A stretch of DNA of 64,000 nucleotides from an unidentified eubacterium SCB49 (GCA_000170815.1 ABCO01000008.1:97809-161808), one strand, 5' to 3'. Counted from the first letter of the stretch, positions 30,706 through 38,276 are shown. The notes: generated by a model not told the origin, from the sequence alone. Numbers and translations: made by a program.

Positions 30706-31128
30706 ATGATAAAAATTACCGCCTTAGATATTGACGAAGGAGATGAAATGATACATTATTCATTTTTCGCAAATAATGAGGTTTGCTCTGCAGAGGTTGA
30801 ATTTTATGGTTATGATGATTCTTTTAAAGATTTTGCCGAAAAACTTTCAAACTTTCCGAATAAAACAAATGATAAAGTAAAGTTTGAATACGGGCAAAAA
30901 GATGATAAATATTATTCTTATTTAATGTTAGAACTTCATTGTTTCGACCCAAATGGAAAATCCGCGATTGAAGTTGATTTATGTAATAATGGAAATACAA
31001 TTTCTAGATATGAGGCAAAATTTCAAATAATTGCAGAAATTGCTTCAATAAATAAGTTAGGACAATCTTTGAAATTATGGAATCCAATTAAAGATTCTCA
31101 ATTTGAATGGAAACCCTTCTCAGAATAA
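30706..31128 (+). CDS. Unknown 140-aa soluble protein
   Basis: I do not recognise this protein. It is acidic, with no signal peptide or TM segment; beta-rich stretches (YSFFANNEVCSAEVEFYGY and KYYSYLMLELHCFDP) suggest a small single-domain fold. It lies 31 nt after hisIE on the same strand and could be read from the his operon. Its stop is directly followed by a terminator hairpin shared with the opposing riboswitch. Its size and terminal position resemble orphan immunity-type proteins, but this is only an impression. Confidence 0.6.
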   Translation: MIKITALDIDEGDEMIHYSFFANNEVCSAEVEFYGYDDSFKDFAEKLSNFPNKTNDKVKFEYGQKDDKYYSYLMLELHCFDPNGKSAIEVDLCNNGNTISRYEAKFQIIAEIASINKLGQSLKLWNPIKDSQFEWKPFSE

Positions 31129-31130
31129 AA

Positions 31131-31167
31131 AAATGGGAACAAAACGTTTCAAGTTTTATTCCCATTT
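31131..31167 (-). terminator. Terminator of the TPP-riboswitch-like leader (also ends the + strand gene)
   Basis: A stem AAATGGGAA/TTCCCATTT, one mismatch, then AAAAC/GTTTT with a 7-nt loop. On the minus strand it is followed by TTTTTTT. It lies 4 nt beyond the aptamer-like element and 2 nt from the stop of the opposing 140-aa gene. Confidence 0.85.
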
Positions 31168-31171
31168 CTAA

Positions 31172-31253
31172 TCAAATTCCTTCAGGGAGTATTATCTCGC
31201 GAAGTTCAACGGGTATCTTTTCTCAGCTGTTTTACTTAAGCACCCCGATTTAA
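31172..31253 (-). promoter_or_regulatory. TPP riboswitch-like aptamer (thi-box), no downstream gene
   Basis: On the minus strand the element reads GGGGTGC ... CTGAGA ... GATACCCGTTGAAC ... GAGATAATACTC ... GAAGGAA. The P2 strands (GGGGT/ATACCC), the pyrimidine-sensing CUGAGA, and the P5 hairpin with its UAAU loop match the TPP (thi-box) consensus. P1 (TTAAAT/ATTTGA) closes it. The pyrophosphate-sensing side deviates: the usual CCAGCGUAGGGAA is CUCCCUGAAGGAA. A terminator follows directly, then the convergent 140-aa gene, so no thiamine gene is controlled in cis. A TATATTTA box just upstream could start transcription at about 31258. Confidence 0.75.
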
Positions 31254-31337
31254 TGTGATATAAATATAACATTTACCACAACACAAACAGATATATATAT
31301 CAGGTATTTAACATTTCCGAAGCTAAAAATAATGTAT

Positions 31338-31372
31338 AAAAAAAGCATCTCATTTTTGTGAGATGCTTTTTT
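31338..31372. terminator. Terminator after the DUF2911 gene
   Basis: A perfect 14-bp stem (AAAAAAGCATCTCA / TGAGATGCTTTTTT) with a 6-nt loop and T-tracts on both strands lies 20 nt after the minus-strand DUF2911 stop. Confidence 0.9.
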
Positions 31373-31392
31373 AAAACAATGAGATGCAATAA

Positions 31393-32235
31393 TTACATTG
31401 CTCCCCATTCTTTTAAAGATTTCATATTTAATGCTACGTAATCAGCGTTTCCTGCTTTTTCCGCAAGAGCCATAGAAGACTTCGCTGCATTTATTGCACC
31501 TTTTTTATCTCCAGATTTTGCGTAAATTAAAGACTGTTGTCTTTGGTACCAAAACGCTTCTCCATTCATAGAAACTGCTTTATCAATCCAAGTTTTTGCT
31601 TGGTTAATGTCTTTACCATTTTCTAGGTAATACACTGCAGCACTATAATAATCATTAGCACTAGGACCAGCCATAACTTTTTCTATACTTGCAGTTACTG
31701 CCTTATCTGTCATCGTCTTTATTGGTAATGCTACATATACATTATCCCACATAAAACCAAGATTAGCATCACTCCCTTTAAAATCATCAAAAGAAATAGT
31801 AAAAGTCTCTATAGACACAGGCATAGGCTGTACAGTTGCGTTAACCGTCACTGCTATTTTACTTTCGTCCCACGTTGCTGGTAACCCTCTGTTATCACTG
31901 TCTGTATATAAGTATATTTCCCAATTTGTTGCATTTGGTTTTGAATAAATAGCATACGTACCTGCTTTTACTTCTTTTCCCCCAATCATTACAGCTTCAC
32001 TAAAAGAAATTGTAGTATTAGCGTTAGCTCCTGTACGCCATACTTTACCATAAGGTACTAAATCTCCAAAAATAGTTCTTCCTTTTTTTGATGGTCTAGA
32101 ATACTCTACAGTCACATCTGTAAGACCGACTTTTTGTTCTATTTTTTGAAGAGGACTAGGTGCTGGTGTTTCAATTTGTGCAGAAACTCCCGCAGTCATT
32201 GCAACTGCCGCAATAAATAACATTAATTTTTTCAT
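31393..32235 (-). CDS. DUF2911 exported protein
   Basis: This 280-aa protein has a signal peptide (MKKLMLFIAAVAMTAGVSAQ). The DUF2911 domain (about residues 30-185) has VEYSRPSKKGRTIFGDLVPYGKVWRTGAN and the YAIYSKPNATNWEIYLY segment. The C-terminus (about 195-280) looks like one or two TPR-type helical repeats. DUF2911 proteins are abundant in Bacteroidota and their role is unknown. It is monocistronic with a strong terminator. Confidence 0.85.
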   Translation of the reverse strand: MKKLMLFIAAVAMTAGVSAQIETPAPSPLQKIEQKVGLTDVTVEYSRPSKKGRTIFGDLVPYGKVWRTGANANTTISFSEAVMIGGKEVKAGTYAIYSKPNATNWEIYLYTDSDNRGLPATWDESKIAVTVNATVQPMPVSIETFTISFDDFKGSDANLGFMWDNVYVALPIKTMTDKAVTASIEKVMAGPSANDYYSAAVYYLENGKDINQAKTWIDKAVSMNGEAFWYQRQQSLIYAKSGDKKGAINAAKSSMALAEKAGNADYVALNMKSLKEWGAM

Positions 32236-32375
32236 GGTTTGTGTTTTATGTTTGATGGTTACGAAAATATTAATTCAAATCTTTATTTGAGTTAATTAAT
32301 TCTTAAAAACTGAACATATAAGTCACTCTTATTTTACTAAACAATCTTGTAATCAACACCACAATGTTAATTATT

Positions 32376-32403
32376 GTTTAATCTTTATTAGAAATCATTA
32401 AAC
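32376..32403 (+). repeat. Inverted repeat GTTTAAT-N14-ATTAAAC in the photolyase-cluster promoter
   Basis: A perfect 7-bp inverted repeat with a 14-nt spacer ends 6 nt before the TACTTTTG -7 box and covers the region where a -33 TTG would be; none is present. This layout fits an operator for an activator or a MerR-type regulator. Confidence 0.5.
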
Positions 32404-32409
32404 ATTATC

Positions 32410-32417
32410 TACTTTTG
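32410..32417 (+). promoter_or_regulatory. Probable -7 box (TACTTTTG) of the SRPBCC-SDR-photolyase cluster
   Basis: TACTTTTG matches TAnnTTTG and lies 21 nt upstream of the ATG at 32439, which also argues against the upstream TTG start in the ORF track. Confidence 0.5.
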
Positions 32418-32438
32418 ACACATAGACAACAGCATTAT

Positions 32439-32903
32439 ATGAGGATTTACAGAAAACATTCAAAACAAAAATTACCCATCACAAAACAAGAGGCTTGGGA
32501 TTTCCTTTCAAATCCTAAAAATCTAGCTACAATAACTCCAGATTATATGGGATTCATCATACTATCGGGAGCAGATAGACCGATGTTTGCTGGTCAAATA
32601 ATTCAATATATTGTTACTCCTTTATTAGGAATTAAAACAAAATGGGTTACCGAAATCACTCATGTAAAAGAGGGAGAATATTTTGTAGATGAACAACGTT
32701 TTGGGCCTTACGCGCTTTGGCATCACAAACATTTTATCAAAGAGATTGATAATGGTGTAGAGATGGAAGATATTATTGACTATAAAGTTCCTATGGGTTG
32801 GTTAGGTCAACTAATTCACCCCTTTATCGTAAAGCCAAAACTTGACGAGATATTTGAATATCGAACAAATAAGCTTAATGAACTCTTCGGAAAATTTAAA
32901 TAA
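32439..32903 (+). CDS. SRPBCC-family (START/Bet v1-fold) ligand-binding protein
   Basis: I use ATG 32439 (MRIYRKHSKQKLPI), giving 154 aa. The ORF-track start is a TTG inside the promoter. The sequence has the SRPBCC pattern: a hydrophobic-cavity N-terminus with KQEAWDFLSNPKNLATITPDYMGF, a central strand FVDEQRFGPYALWHHKHFIKE and a long C-terminal helix. The ligand is unknown. The stop is directly followed by the SDR ATG with no gap, and the pair precedes the photolyase. This grouping recurs in marine bacteria and suggests a light- or DNA-damage-related role by inference. Confidence 0.85.
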   Translation: MRIYRKHSKQKLPITKQEAWDFLSNPKNLATITPDYMGFIILSGADRPMFAGQIIQYIVTPLLGIKTKWVTEITHVKEGEYFVDEQRFGPYALWHHKHFIKEIDNGVEMEDIIDYKVPMGWLGQLIHPFIVKPKLDEIFEYRTNKLNELFGKFK

Positions 32904-33596
32904 ATGAAAAACATACTTCTTATTGGTGGTTCTTACGGAATAGGCCAAGCACTTGCAAATAAGCTAAGTGACACACACAATGTACACATAGCAAGTAGAA
33001 CAAAAGAGCACATTTCAGAAACAATAACACATTATACTTTTGATGTAAACAAAGACGATATAACTACTATAAATTTACCTGAAAAACTAGACGGATTAGT
33101 GTATTGTCCTGGTAGTATTAATCTAAAACCATTTACAGCTTTACAAGTTGTAGATTTTGAAAAAGATATGATGCTTAATTTTTTCAGCCTTGTCAAAGTA
33201 GTAAAAGCATTACTACCAAAACTAAAAAAATCGGATCAAGCAAGTTTAGTGTTTTTTAGCACGGTAGCGGTTAAAATTGGTATGCCCTACCATACATCTA
33301 TAGCTGCTGCAAAAGGAGCTTTAGAAGGTTTTGCAAAAGCACTTGGCTCAGAGTATGCGCCAAAGATTAGAGTAAATGTGATTGCACCTTCACTCACAGA
33401 CACCCCTCTCGTATCAAAGTTACTTTCTACAGAAGAAAAAAAGAAAAAAATAAGTGATAAACACCCGCTTAAAAGAGTGGGGTCTGTAGATGATATTGCA
33501 GCTATAGCTCAATTTTTATTAAGTGATAATTCGTCATGGATCACAGGACAAGTTATTGGTGTTGATGGAGGTTTGTCTACCTTACAAACAAAATAG
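32904..33596 (+). CDS. SDR-fold protein lacking the canonical catalytic Tyr
   Basis: This 230-aa Rossmann protein has the cofactor motif LLIGGSYGIGQALA (the TGxxxGxG equivalent), CPGSINLKPF, FFSTVAV with a Ser, and the C-terminal WITGQVIGVDGGLS. At the active site the sequence is YHTSIAAAKGAL: Lys (K137) is present but position K-4 is Ile (I133), not Tyr. The nearest Tyr (Y129) is eight residues before Lys. It may bind NAD(P) without classical SDR catalysis, or use another residue. It is cotranscribed with the SRPBCC gene. Confidence 0.88.
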   Translation: MKNILLIGGSYGIGQALANKLSDTHNVHIASRTKEHISETITHYTFDVNKDDITTINLPEKLDGLVYCPGSINLKPFTALQVVDFEKDMMLNFFSLVKVVKALLPKLKKSDQASLVFFSTVAVKIGMPYHTSIAAAKGALEGFAKALGSEYAPKIRVNVIAPSLTDTPLVSKLLSTEEKKKKISDKHPLKRVGSVDDIAAIAQFLLSDNSSWITGQVIGVDGGLSTLQTK

Positions 33597-33632
33597 CTAT
33601 TTTAGGTAAACGTATAGTAAACAAACACAACA

Positions 33633-33700
33633 GTCATGCTGAGTCTGCTGAAGGAAAATAATTAATTTCTTTTGAAAATCTTCGACAAGCTCAATTTGAC
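33633..33700. repeat. Imperfect inverted repeat of the GTCATGCTGA...TTCGAC type
   Basis: GTCATGCTGAGTCTGCTGAAG at 33633 and CTTCGACAAGCTCAATTTGAC at 33680 are imperfect reverse complements. The sequence resembles the short dispersed GTCATGCTGAgcttgtcGAAG repeat that I know from Bacteroidota intergenic regions. I see only this copy in the window. Confidence 0.6.
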
Positions 33701-33726
33701 TTCCTTTTAATAATAGTATCATTAAT

Positions 33727-35034
33727 ATGACAGATAAAGTAAATGTATTTTGGTTCAGGAGAGATTTAAGATTGGATGATAATCTAGGCTTTTTTAAAGC
33801 TTTGCACGGTAAATATCCTGTGCTCCCTATTTTCATTTTTGATTCTGAAATATTAAATGAATTGCCTAAAGATGACGCTCGTGTTACATTTATCTTTAAT
33901 ACGTTGCAAAAAATGCGAGATGCATTGCAAGAAAAAGGGAGCAGTCTCGCAATGTATCAAGGCAAACCACTTGACATTTACAAACAACTCATTAAAGATT
34001 TTGATGTTCAAAATGTCATCACAAATCACGATTATGAAGTATATGCTCAAGATCGTGATGAAGAAATTAAAACCTTTTTAGCGCAAAAAGACATTGATTT
34101 TTACACTTTTAAAGATCAAGTAATTTTTGAAAAAAATGAAGTTGTAAAAGACAATGGCGATCCATATGTTGTGTACACACCTTATAAAAATAAATGGAAA
34201 GCTGCATTTAATGAAGACAAACATTTAAAAATACATTACACGAGTCAGCATCTAGACGCGCTTATTGAGCATAGTAGGTTGCCTAACCTATCATTAAGTG
34301 ACATTGGTTTTACAAAATCTAGCATTGAAGTCCCGAGTTATGATGTTAGGCCTACTTTAATTCAAGAGTATGAGAACACAAGAAATTTTCCGGCAGTAGA
34401 CGGTACTTCTCATCTAGGACCTCATCTTCGTTTTGGAACCGTGAGTGTTCGTAAAATGATGCGTAAGGCGATTTCAGAAAAGAATGAAACTTTTATGAAT
34501 GAGCTGATTTGGCGCGAATTTTTCATGCAAATACTTTGGCATTTTCCTAAAACGCAGCATAACGCTTTTAGAAGTAAATATGACCGTATTACTTGGCGAA
34601 ACAATGAAGAAGAATTTGAAAAATGGAAAAAAGGAGAAACCGGATATTTACTTGTCGATGCAGGAATGCGAGAGCTAAATAAAACGGGCTATATGCATAA
34701 TAGAGTACGCATGCTTGTTGCTAGTTTTTTATGCAAACATTTATTAATAGATTGGAGATGGGGCGAAGCTTATTTTGCAGAGAAACTTTTAGATTATGAA
34801 CAGTCTAGCAACGTAGGTAACTGGCAATGGGCAGCAGGTAGCGGTGTAGATGCTGCTCCATATTTCAGAATATTTAACCCAATAACACAAGTAGACAAGT
34901 TTGACAAGGATAAAACATATATTAGAAAATGGATACCAGAATTTGAAACGGACAAATACCCAAATAAAATGGTAGATCATAAAGAGGCTAGAGAACGTTG
35001 TTTAAAAGTTTACAAAGAAGCATTAGCATCGTAA
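33727..35034 (+). CDS. phr: Class I deoxyribodipyrimidine photolyase / cryptochrome-family protein
   Basis: This 435-aa protein has an N-terminal antenna-binding Rossmann domain (VNVFWFRRDLRLDDNLGFF) and a C-terminal FAD domain (LIWREFFMQILWHFP, then GYMHNRVRMLVASFLCKHLLIDWRWGE, NVGNWQWAAGSGVDAAPYFRIFNP). These match light-dependent CPD photolyases. DASH-specific features are not apparent, but photolyase versus photoreceptor cannot be decided by eye. It follows the SRPBCC-SDR pair after a 130-nt gap that contains the dispersed repeat. Confidence 0.93.
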   Translation: MTDKVNVFWFRRDLRLDDNLGFFKALHGKYPVLPIFIFDSEILNELPKDDARVTFIFNTLQKMRDALQEKGSSLAMYQGKPLDIYKQLIKDFDVQNVITNHDYEVYAQDRDEEIKTFLAQKDIDFYTFKDQVIFEKNEVVKDNGDPYVVYTPYKNKWKAAFNEDKHLKIHYTSQHLDALIEHSRLPNLSLSDIGFTKSSIEVPSYDVRPTLIQEYENTRNFPAVDGTSHLGPHLRFGTVSVRKMMRKAISEKNETFMNELIWREFFMQILWHFPKTQHNAFRSKYDRITWRNNEEEFEKWKKGETGYLLVDAGMRELNKTGYMHNRVRMLVASFLCKHLLIDWRWGEAYFAEKLLDYEQSSNVGNWQWAAGSGVDAAPYFRIFNPITQVDKFDKDKTYIRKWIPEFETDKYPNKMVDHKEARERCLKVYKEALAS

Positions 35035-35088
35035 ATTGTAATGTTAATTAAACTTTAACATTACAGAAATAATTTTTGCTTAGTTCTT

Positions 35089-35117
35089 TTGTTTTAAACT
35101 AGACAAACTTACTTTTG
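35089..35117 (+). promoter_or_regulatory. Promoter (TTG-N18-TACTTTTG) of the 191-aa gene
   Basis: TTG at 35089-35091 and TACTTTTG at 35110-35117 are separated by 18 nt; the ATG follows 4 nt later, so the mRNA would be nearly leaderless. Confidence 0.65.
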
Positions 35118-35121
35118 CACT

Positions 35122-35697
35122 ATGAAAAAAATATTATCATTATCATTACTATCCCTACTCACTTTCAATGTTTTAGCACAATCTAACACTGAAAATAATA
35201 ATAGCATTAAAAACCAATTTATTGACGTCGTTGATGGCTCAAATAGTTATCAAGAGTTTAAAGTAATTCCAAAATCAAAATTGATCGTTTTACGTAAAAA
35301 CGTGTCAGATTCCATAGATAAATTAGAACAAACCATCTTAGCTTCACAAAATAAAATTGATGAGCAGAAAGCACAAATTTCACAATTAGAAAATACGCTA
35401 TCTAATACCAATGCAGATTTAGCTGTTTCTAAAGAAAAAGAAGATGGTATTAGTTTTTTTGGAAGCCTTGTAAAAAAAGCTACATATAATACCATAATGT
35501 GGAGTATTATTGGCGGACTTATTCTTGCACTAGCCTTTTTTATCTTTAAGTTTAAAAACAGTAATGCTATTACCAAAGAAGCAAACATAAAGCTTGCAGA
35601 AACAGAGTCTGAGTTTGAAGCACACCGTTCTAAAAAATTAGAAGAAATTCAGCAAATACGTCGTAAACTACAAGACGAGATTAATAAAAATAGATAA
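35122..35697 (+). CDS. Exported coiled-coil/TM protein, unknown function
   Basis: This 191-aa protein has a signal peptide (MKKILSLSLLSLLTFNVLAQ), a periplasmic coiled coil (about residues 57-105, LEQTILASQNKIDEQKAQISQLENTL), one TM helix (about 125-147) and a charged cytoplasmic helix (about 155-191, KLEEIQQIRRKLQDEINKNR). I recall relatives in Flavobacteriia annotated as tRNA (guanine-N1)-methyltransferase; the sequence shows no methyltransferase or SPOUT motif, so that name is unsupported here. Confidence 0.75.
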   Translation: MKKILSLSLLSLLTFNVLAQSNTENNNSIKNQFIDVVDGSNSYQEFKVIPKSKLIVLRKNVSDSIDKLEQTILASQNKIDEQKAQISQLENTLSNTNADLAVSKEKEDGISFFGSLVKKATYNTIMWSIIGGLILALAFFIFKFKNSNAITKEANIKLAETESEFEAHRSKKLEEIQQIRRKLQDEINKNR

Positions 35698-35723
35698 ATC
35701 TAAGCTTAAATACTAAGCCAATA

Positions 35724-35763
35724 AAAAAATCCCAAACCTTCAATGAAGATTTGGGATTTTTTT
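35724..35763. terminator. Terminator between the 191-aa gene and murA
   Basis: AAAAAATCCCAAA/TTTGGGATTTTTT with an inner CTTC-AAT-GAAG stem and flanking A/T runs; it serves the convergent genes on both sides. Confidence 0.88.
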
Positions 35764-35780
35764 TATTTAAGAGTAAGTTT

Positions 35781-37094
35781 CTATGAATCTAATCGAGTAA
35801 TCTTCGCTCCTATTGCTCTTAGACGCTCGTCGATATTTTCATATCCACGATCTATTTGTTCTATATTATGGATGGTACTCGTTCCTTTTGCAGATAATGC
35901 CGCAATAAGCAATGAGATACCCGCTCTAATATCTGGAGACACCATTGTGGTCGCTTTTAAATCTGAAGTAAAATCGTGACCAATTACTGTTGCTCTGTGT
36001 GGGTCACATAAAATAATACGTGCGCCCATATCAATTAGCTTATCTACAAAAAACAAGCGACTCTCAAACATTTTTTGATGAATAAGCACACTCCCTTTTG
36101 CTTGAGTACAAACAACCAATACAATACTTAATAAGTCTGGCGTAAAACCAGGCCAAGGTGCATCTGCTACGGTTAAGGTAGAACCATCAATATAGCCTTG
36201 TATTTCATAATGCTCTTGAGAAGGAATGTAAATATCATCGCCTTTTTTCTCTAGAGTTATACCTAGTTTTCTAAAGGTATCAGGAATTAAACCAAGATTT
36301 TCCCAACTCACATTTTTAATTGTAAGTTCACTTCTTGTCATAGCCGCAAGACCAATCCAACTTCCTATCTCAATCATATCTGGTAGAATACGATGCGTAC
36401 AACCTCCTAATTCTTTTACACCATCAATAATTAACATATTAGACCCCACACCTTTAATGTCTGCTCCCATAGAGTTTAACATTTTACAAAGCTGTTGTAA
36501 GTAAGGTTCACAAGCTGCATTATAAATAGTAGTAGTTCCTTCTGCAAGTACAGCAGCCATAACAATATTAGCTGTTCCTGTAACAGAAGCTTGATCTAAC
36601 AACATATAAGCCCCTTTTAAACCATTAGGAGCCTCTACGCCATAAAAACGTTCTTCTTTATTATATCTAAAAGTAGCACCAAGATTAATAAAACCTTCAA
36701 AGTGAGTATCTAACCTACGTCTCCCTATTTTATCTCCTCCAGGTCTTGGAATGTATCCTTTACCAAAACGAGCTAATAAAGGCCCAACAATCATTATTGA
36801 ACCTCTTAGAGAACTTCCTTCTTCTTTAAAAAGTTCAGACTCTAAGTAGTCAAGATTAATATCATCTGCAATAAAAGCAAATTTACCTTTACCAAGTTTT
36901 TGAATCTTTACGCCTAAGTTGCCTAAAATTCCAATTAACTTATTGACATCCCTAATATCTGGAATGTTTTCGATAATTACTTTTTCTGGTGTAAGTAGTA
37001 CGGCACATAATATTTGAAGTGCTTCATTTTTTGCACCCTGTGGATGAATCTCACCTTTTAGTCTGTGTCCTCCTTCAATCTGAAAAGTTCCCAT
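35781..37094 (-). CDS. murA: UDP-N-acetylglucosamine 1-carboxyvinyltransferase MurA (Cys-to-Asp type)
   Basis: MurA transfers enolpyruvate to UDP-GlcNAc, the first committed step of peptidoglycan synthesis. The 437 aa carry GAKNEALQI at the N-terminus (Lys/Asn of the active site), SVTGTANIVMAA and the EPSP-synthase fold. The catalytic-loop residue that is Cys115 in E. coli (PGGC) is Asp here: RPGGDKIGRRRLDTH, D121. In Mycobacterium and Chlamydia the same change leaves MurA active but insensitive to fosfomycin. It lies 8 nt after the DUF4290 gene. Confidence 0.96.
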   Translation of the reverse strand: MGTFQIEGGHRLKGEIHPQGAKNEALQILCAVLLTPEKVIIENIPDIRDVNKLIGILGNLGVKIQKLGKGKFAFIADDINLDYLESELFKEEGSSLRGSIMIVGPLLARFGKGYIPRPGGDKIGRRRLDTHFEGFINLGATFRYNKEERFYGVEAPNGLKGAYMLLDQASVTGTANIVMAAVLAEGTTTIYNAACEPYLQQLCKMLNSMGADIKGVGSNMLIIDGVKELGGCTHRILPDMIEIGSWIGLAAMTRSELTIKNVSWENLGLIPDTFRKLGITLEKKGDDIYIPSQEHYEIQGYIDGSTLTVADAPWPGFTPDLLSIVLVVCTQAKGSVLIHQKMFESRLFFVDKLIDMGARIILCDPHRATVIGHDFTSDLKATTMVSPDIRAGISLLIAALSAKGTSTIHNIEQIDRGYENIDERLRAIGAKITRLDS

Positions 37095-37102
37095 AAATAA
37101 GT

Positions 37103-37765
37103 TTAGTAGCGTTTACGATTATTAGTTCGGTTGTTGTTACTTCTACTGTTATTATTGTTATTCTTTTTATTATTAGAAGTGTTATAACGTTTTCTGTGCT
37201 GCATCAACTTTCCTGAATCACTTAGTTTTTCGTCACTTCCTTTTAGGTTTAATTTCCCTTCAGAAAGTTCATATAAATGAGCAAAAATCACATCATCATC
37301 CACAGTATCTTTGTTCCAATTTAAGAAACATTTTTTCATGTGGTTTGCAATCGTTAAAACAAGTCCGTCTTTTTTTTCTCCATCTTCCCAACTCACAGCA
37401 ACATCTATCATTTTTTTGATATTGTTTCCATAAAAGCGGTATTTAGGAAAATTTTGAGGATACTCAAGAGGTTCTGGACGTTCATTCAGTGCTTCACGAG
37501 TTAAAATTTCATAAGGTGACTCTACATCTAACTTAAAATCTGAAATGATAAAAAGCTGATCCCATAACATATGCTGAAAATCTGGTACATCACGTAAATG
37601 TGGGTTTAAATTACCCATCACTGCTATAATACCCTTAGCCATTTTATTTCGCTCTTCTGCATCTTCTATGCTAACCGCATGGTCTACCATTTTTTGAATA
37701 TGACGACCATAATCAGGTATATTGAGCTTAGGACGCTCGGTATTGTATTCTAAATTATATATCAA
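37103..37765 (-). CDS. DUF4290 protein with Asn/Arg-rich tail
   Basis: This 220-aa protein starts MIYNLEYNTERPKLNIPDYGRHIQKM, the DUF4290 signature, and contains KYRFYGNNIKKMIDVAV in the middle. The last about 35 residues are low complexity (NNKKNNNNNSRSNNNRTNNRKRY), likely disordered and possibly nucleic-acid binding. Function is unknown. The gene nearly always precedes murA in Flavobacteriia, as here, which suggests a link to envelope growth or just conserved order. Confidence 0.85.
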   Translation of the reverse strand: MIYNLEYNTERPKLNIPDYGRHIQKMVDHAVSIEDAEERNKMAKGIIAVMGNLNPHLRDVPDFQHMLWDQLFIISDFKLDVESPYEILTREALNERPEPLEYPQNFPKYRFYGNNIKKMIDVAVSWEDGEKKDGLVLTIANHMKKCFLNWNKDTVDDDVIFAHLYELSEGKLNLKGSDEKLSDSGKLMQHRKRYNTSNNKKNNNNNSRSNNNRTNNRKRY

Positions 37766-37839
37766 TGTGTAAAATATTTATTGGAAGTAATTGTACTTAA
37801 AAAGAAGTGTAATTGGTATTCATTACGCAAAATACACAA

Positions 37840-38130
37840 TTATAACGAGATAACTCCTTCAATATTGGAAACTTCAAGGTATTTTTCTATTACAGCATCT
37901 GGAGATTCCATATCTACAGAGATCGATACACTTGTATAGGTCCCTTTAGAGCTATCACGGGTTGTGATTTTTGCATCAAGACCATCAAAAATCACTTCAA
38001 TTTCTGCAATTTTCTCATTACTTGCTGGCACAATAAACTTGTACAAATATGGGGCTGGCCAGCTTGTATACTGCTCCAACTGCTCTTTTAATCTTGCGTA
38101 AAATTCTTCAGTTTTTTTTTGGTCTGCCAT
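37840..38130 (-). CDS. DUF493 (YbeD-like) family protein
   Basis: This 96-aa small alpha/beta protein has WPAPYLYKFIVPASNEKIAEIEVIF and SKGTYTSVSISVDMESPDAVIEKYLEVSNIEGVISL, the DUF493/YbeD ferredoxin-like (ACT-resembling) fold. YbeD is thought to be a regulatory domain; no role is demonstrated. A TATCTTTG box lies on the minus strand at 38155-38162. It heads the DUF493-DUF4290-murA unit. Confidence 0.88.
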   Translation of the reverse strand: MADQKKTEEFYARLKEQLEQYTSWPAPYLYKFIVPASNEKIAEIEVIFDGLDAKITTRDSSKGTYTSVSISVDMESPDAVIEKYLEVSNIEGVISL

Positions 38131-38154
38131 AGGGTTATAAATCTATTTGAATCA

Positions 38155-38162
38155 CAAAGATA
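38155..38162 (-). promoter_or_regulatory. Probable -7 box (TATCTTTG) of the DUF493-DUF4290-murA unit
   Basis: TATCTTTG matches TAnnTTTG 24 nt upstream of the DUF493 ATG; no ideally spaced TTG is seen. Confidence 0.45.
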
Positions 38163-38276
38163 CAGCCTTTAAAAATGATTTCGAAATTGAAAAAAATAAA
38201 AGGCAAATAGAAGATGGATTACATTTCATAAATATTCACGTACTTTGTATCTTAAACCCTTACTTCTGAAATTTTA

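Noticed and set aside
35122-35697. tRNA (guanine-N1)-methyltransferase
   Set aside because: Homologues sometimes carry this name, but the protein is a signal-peptide, coiled-coil and TM protein without methyltransferase motifs.
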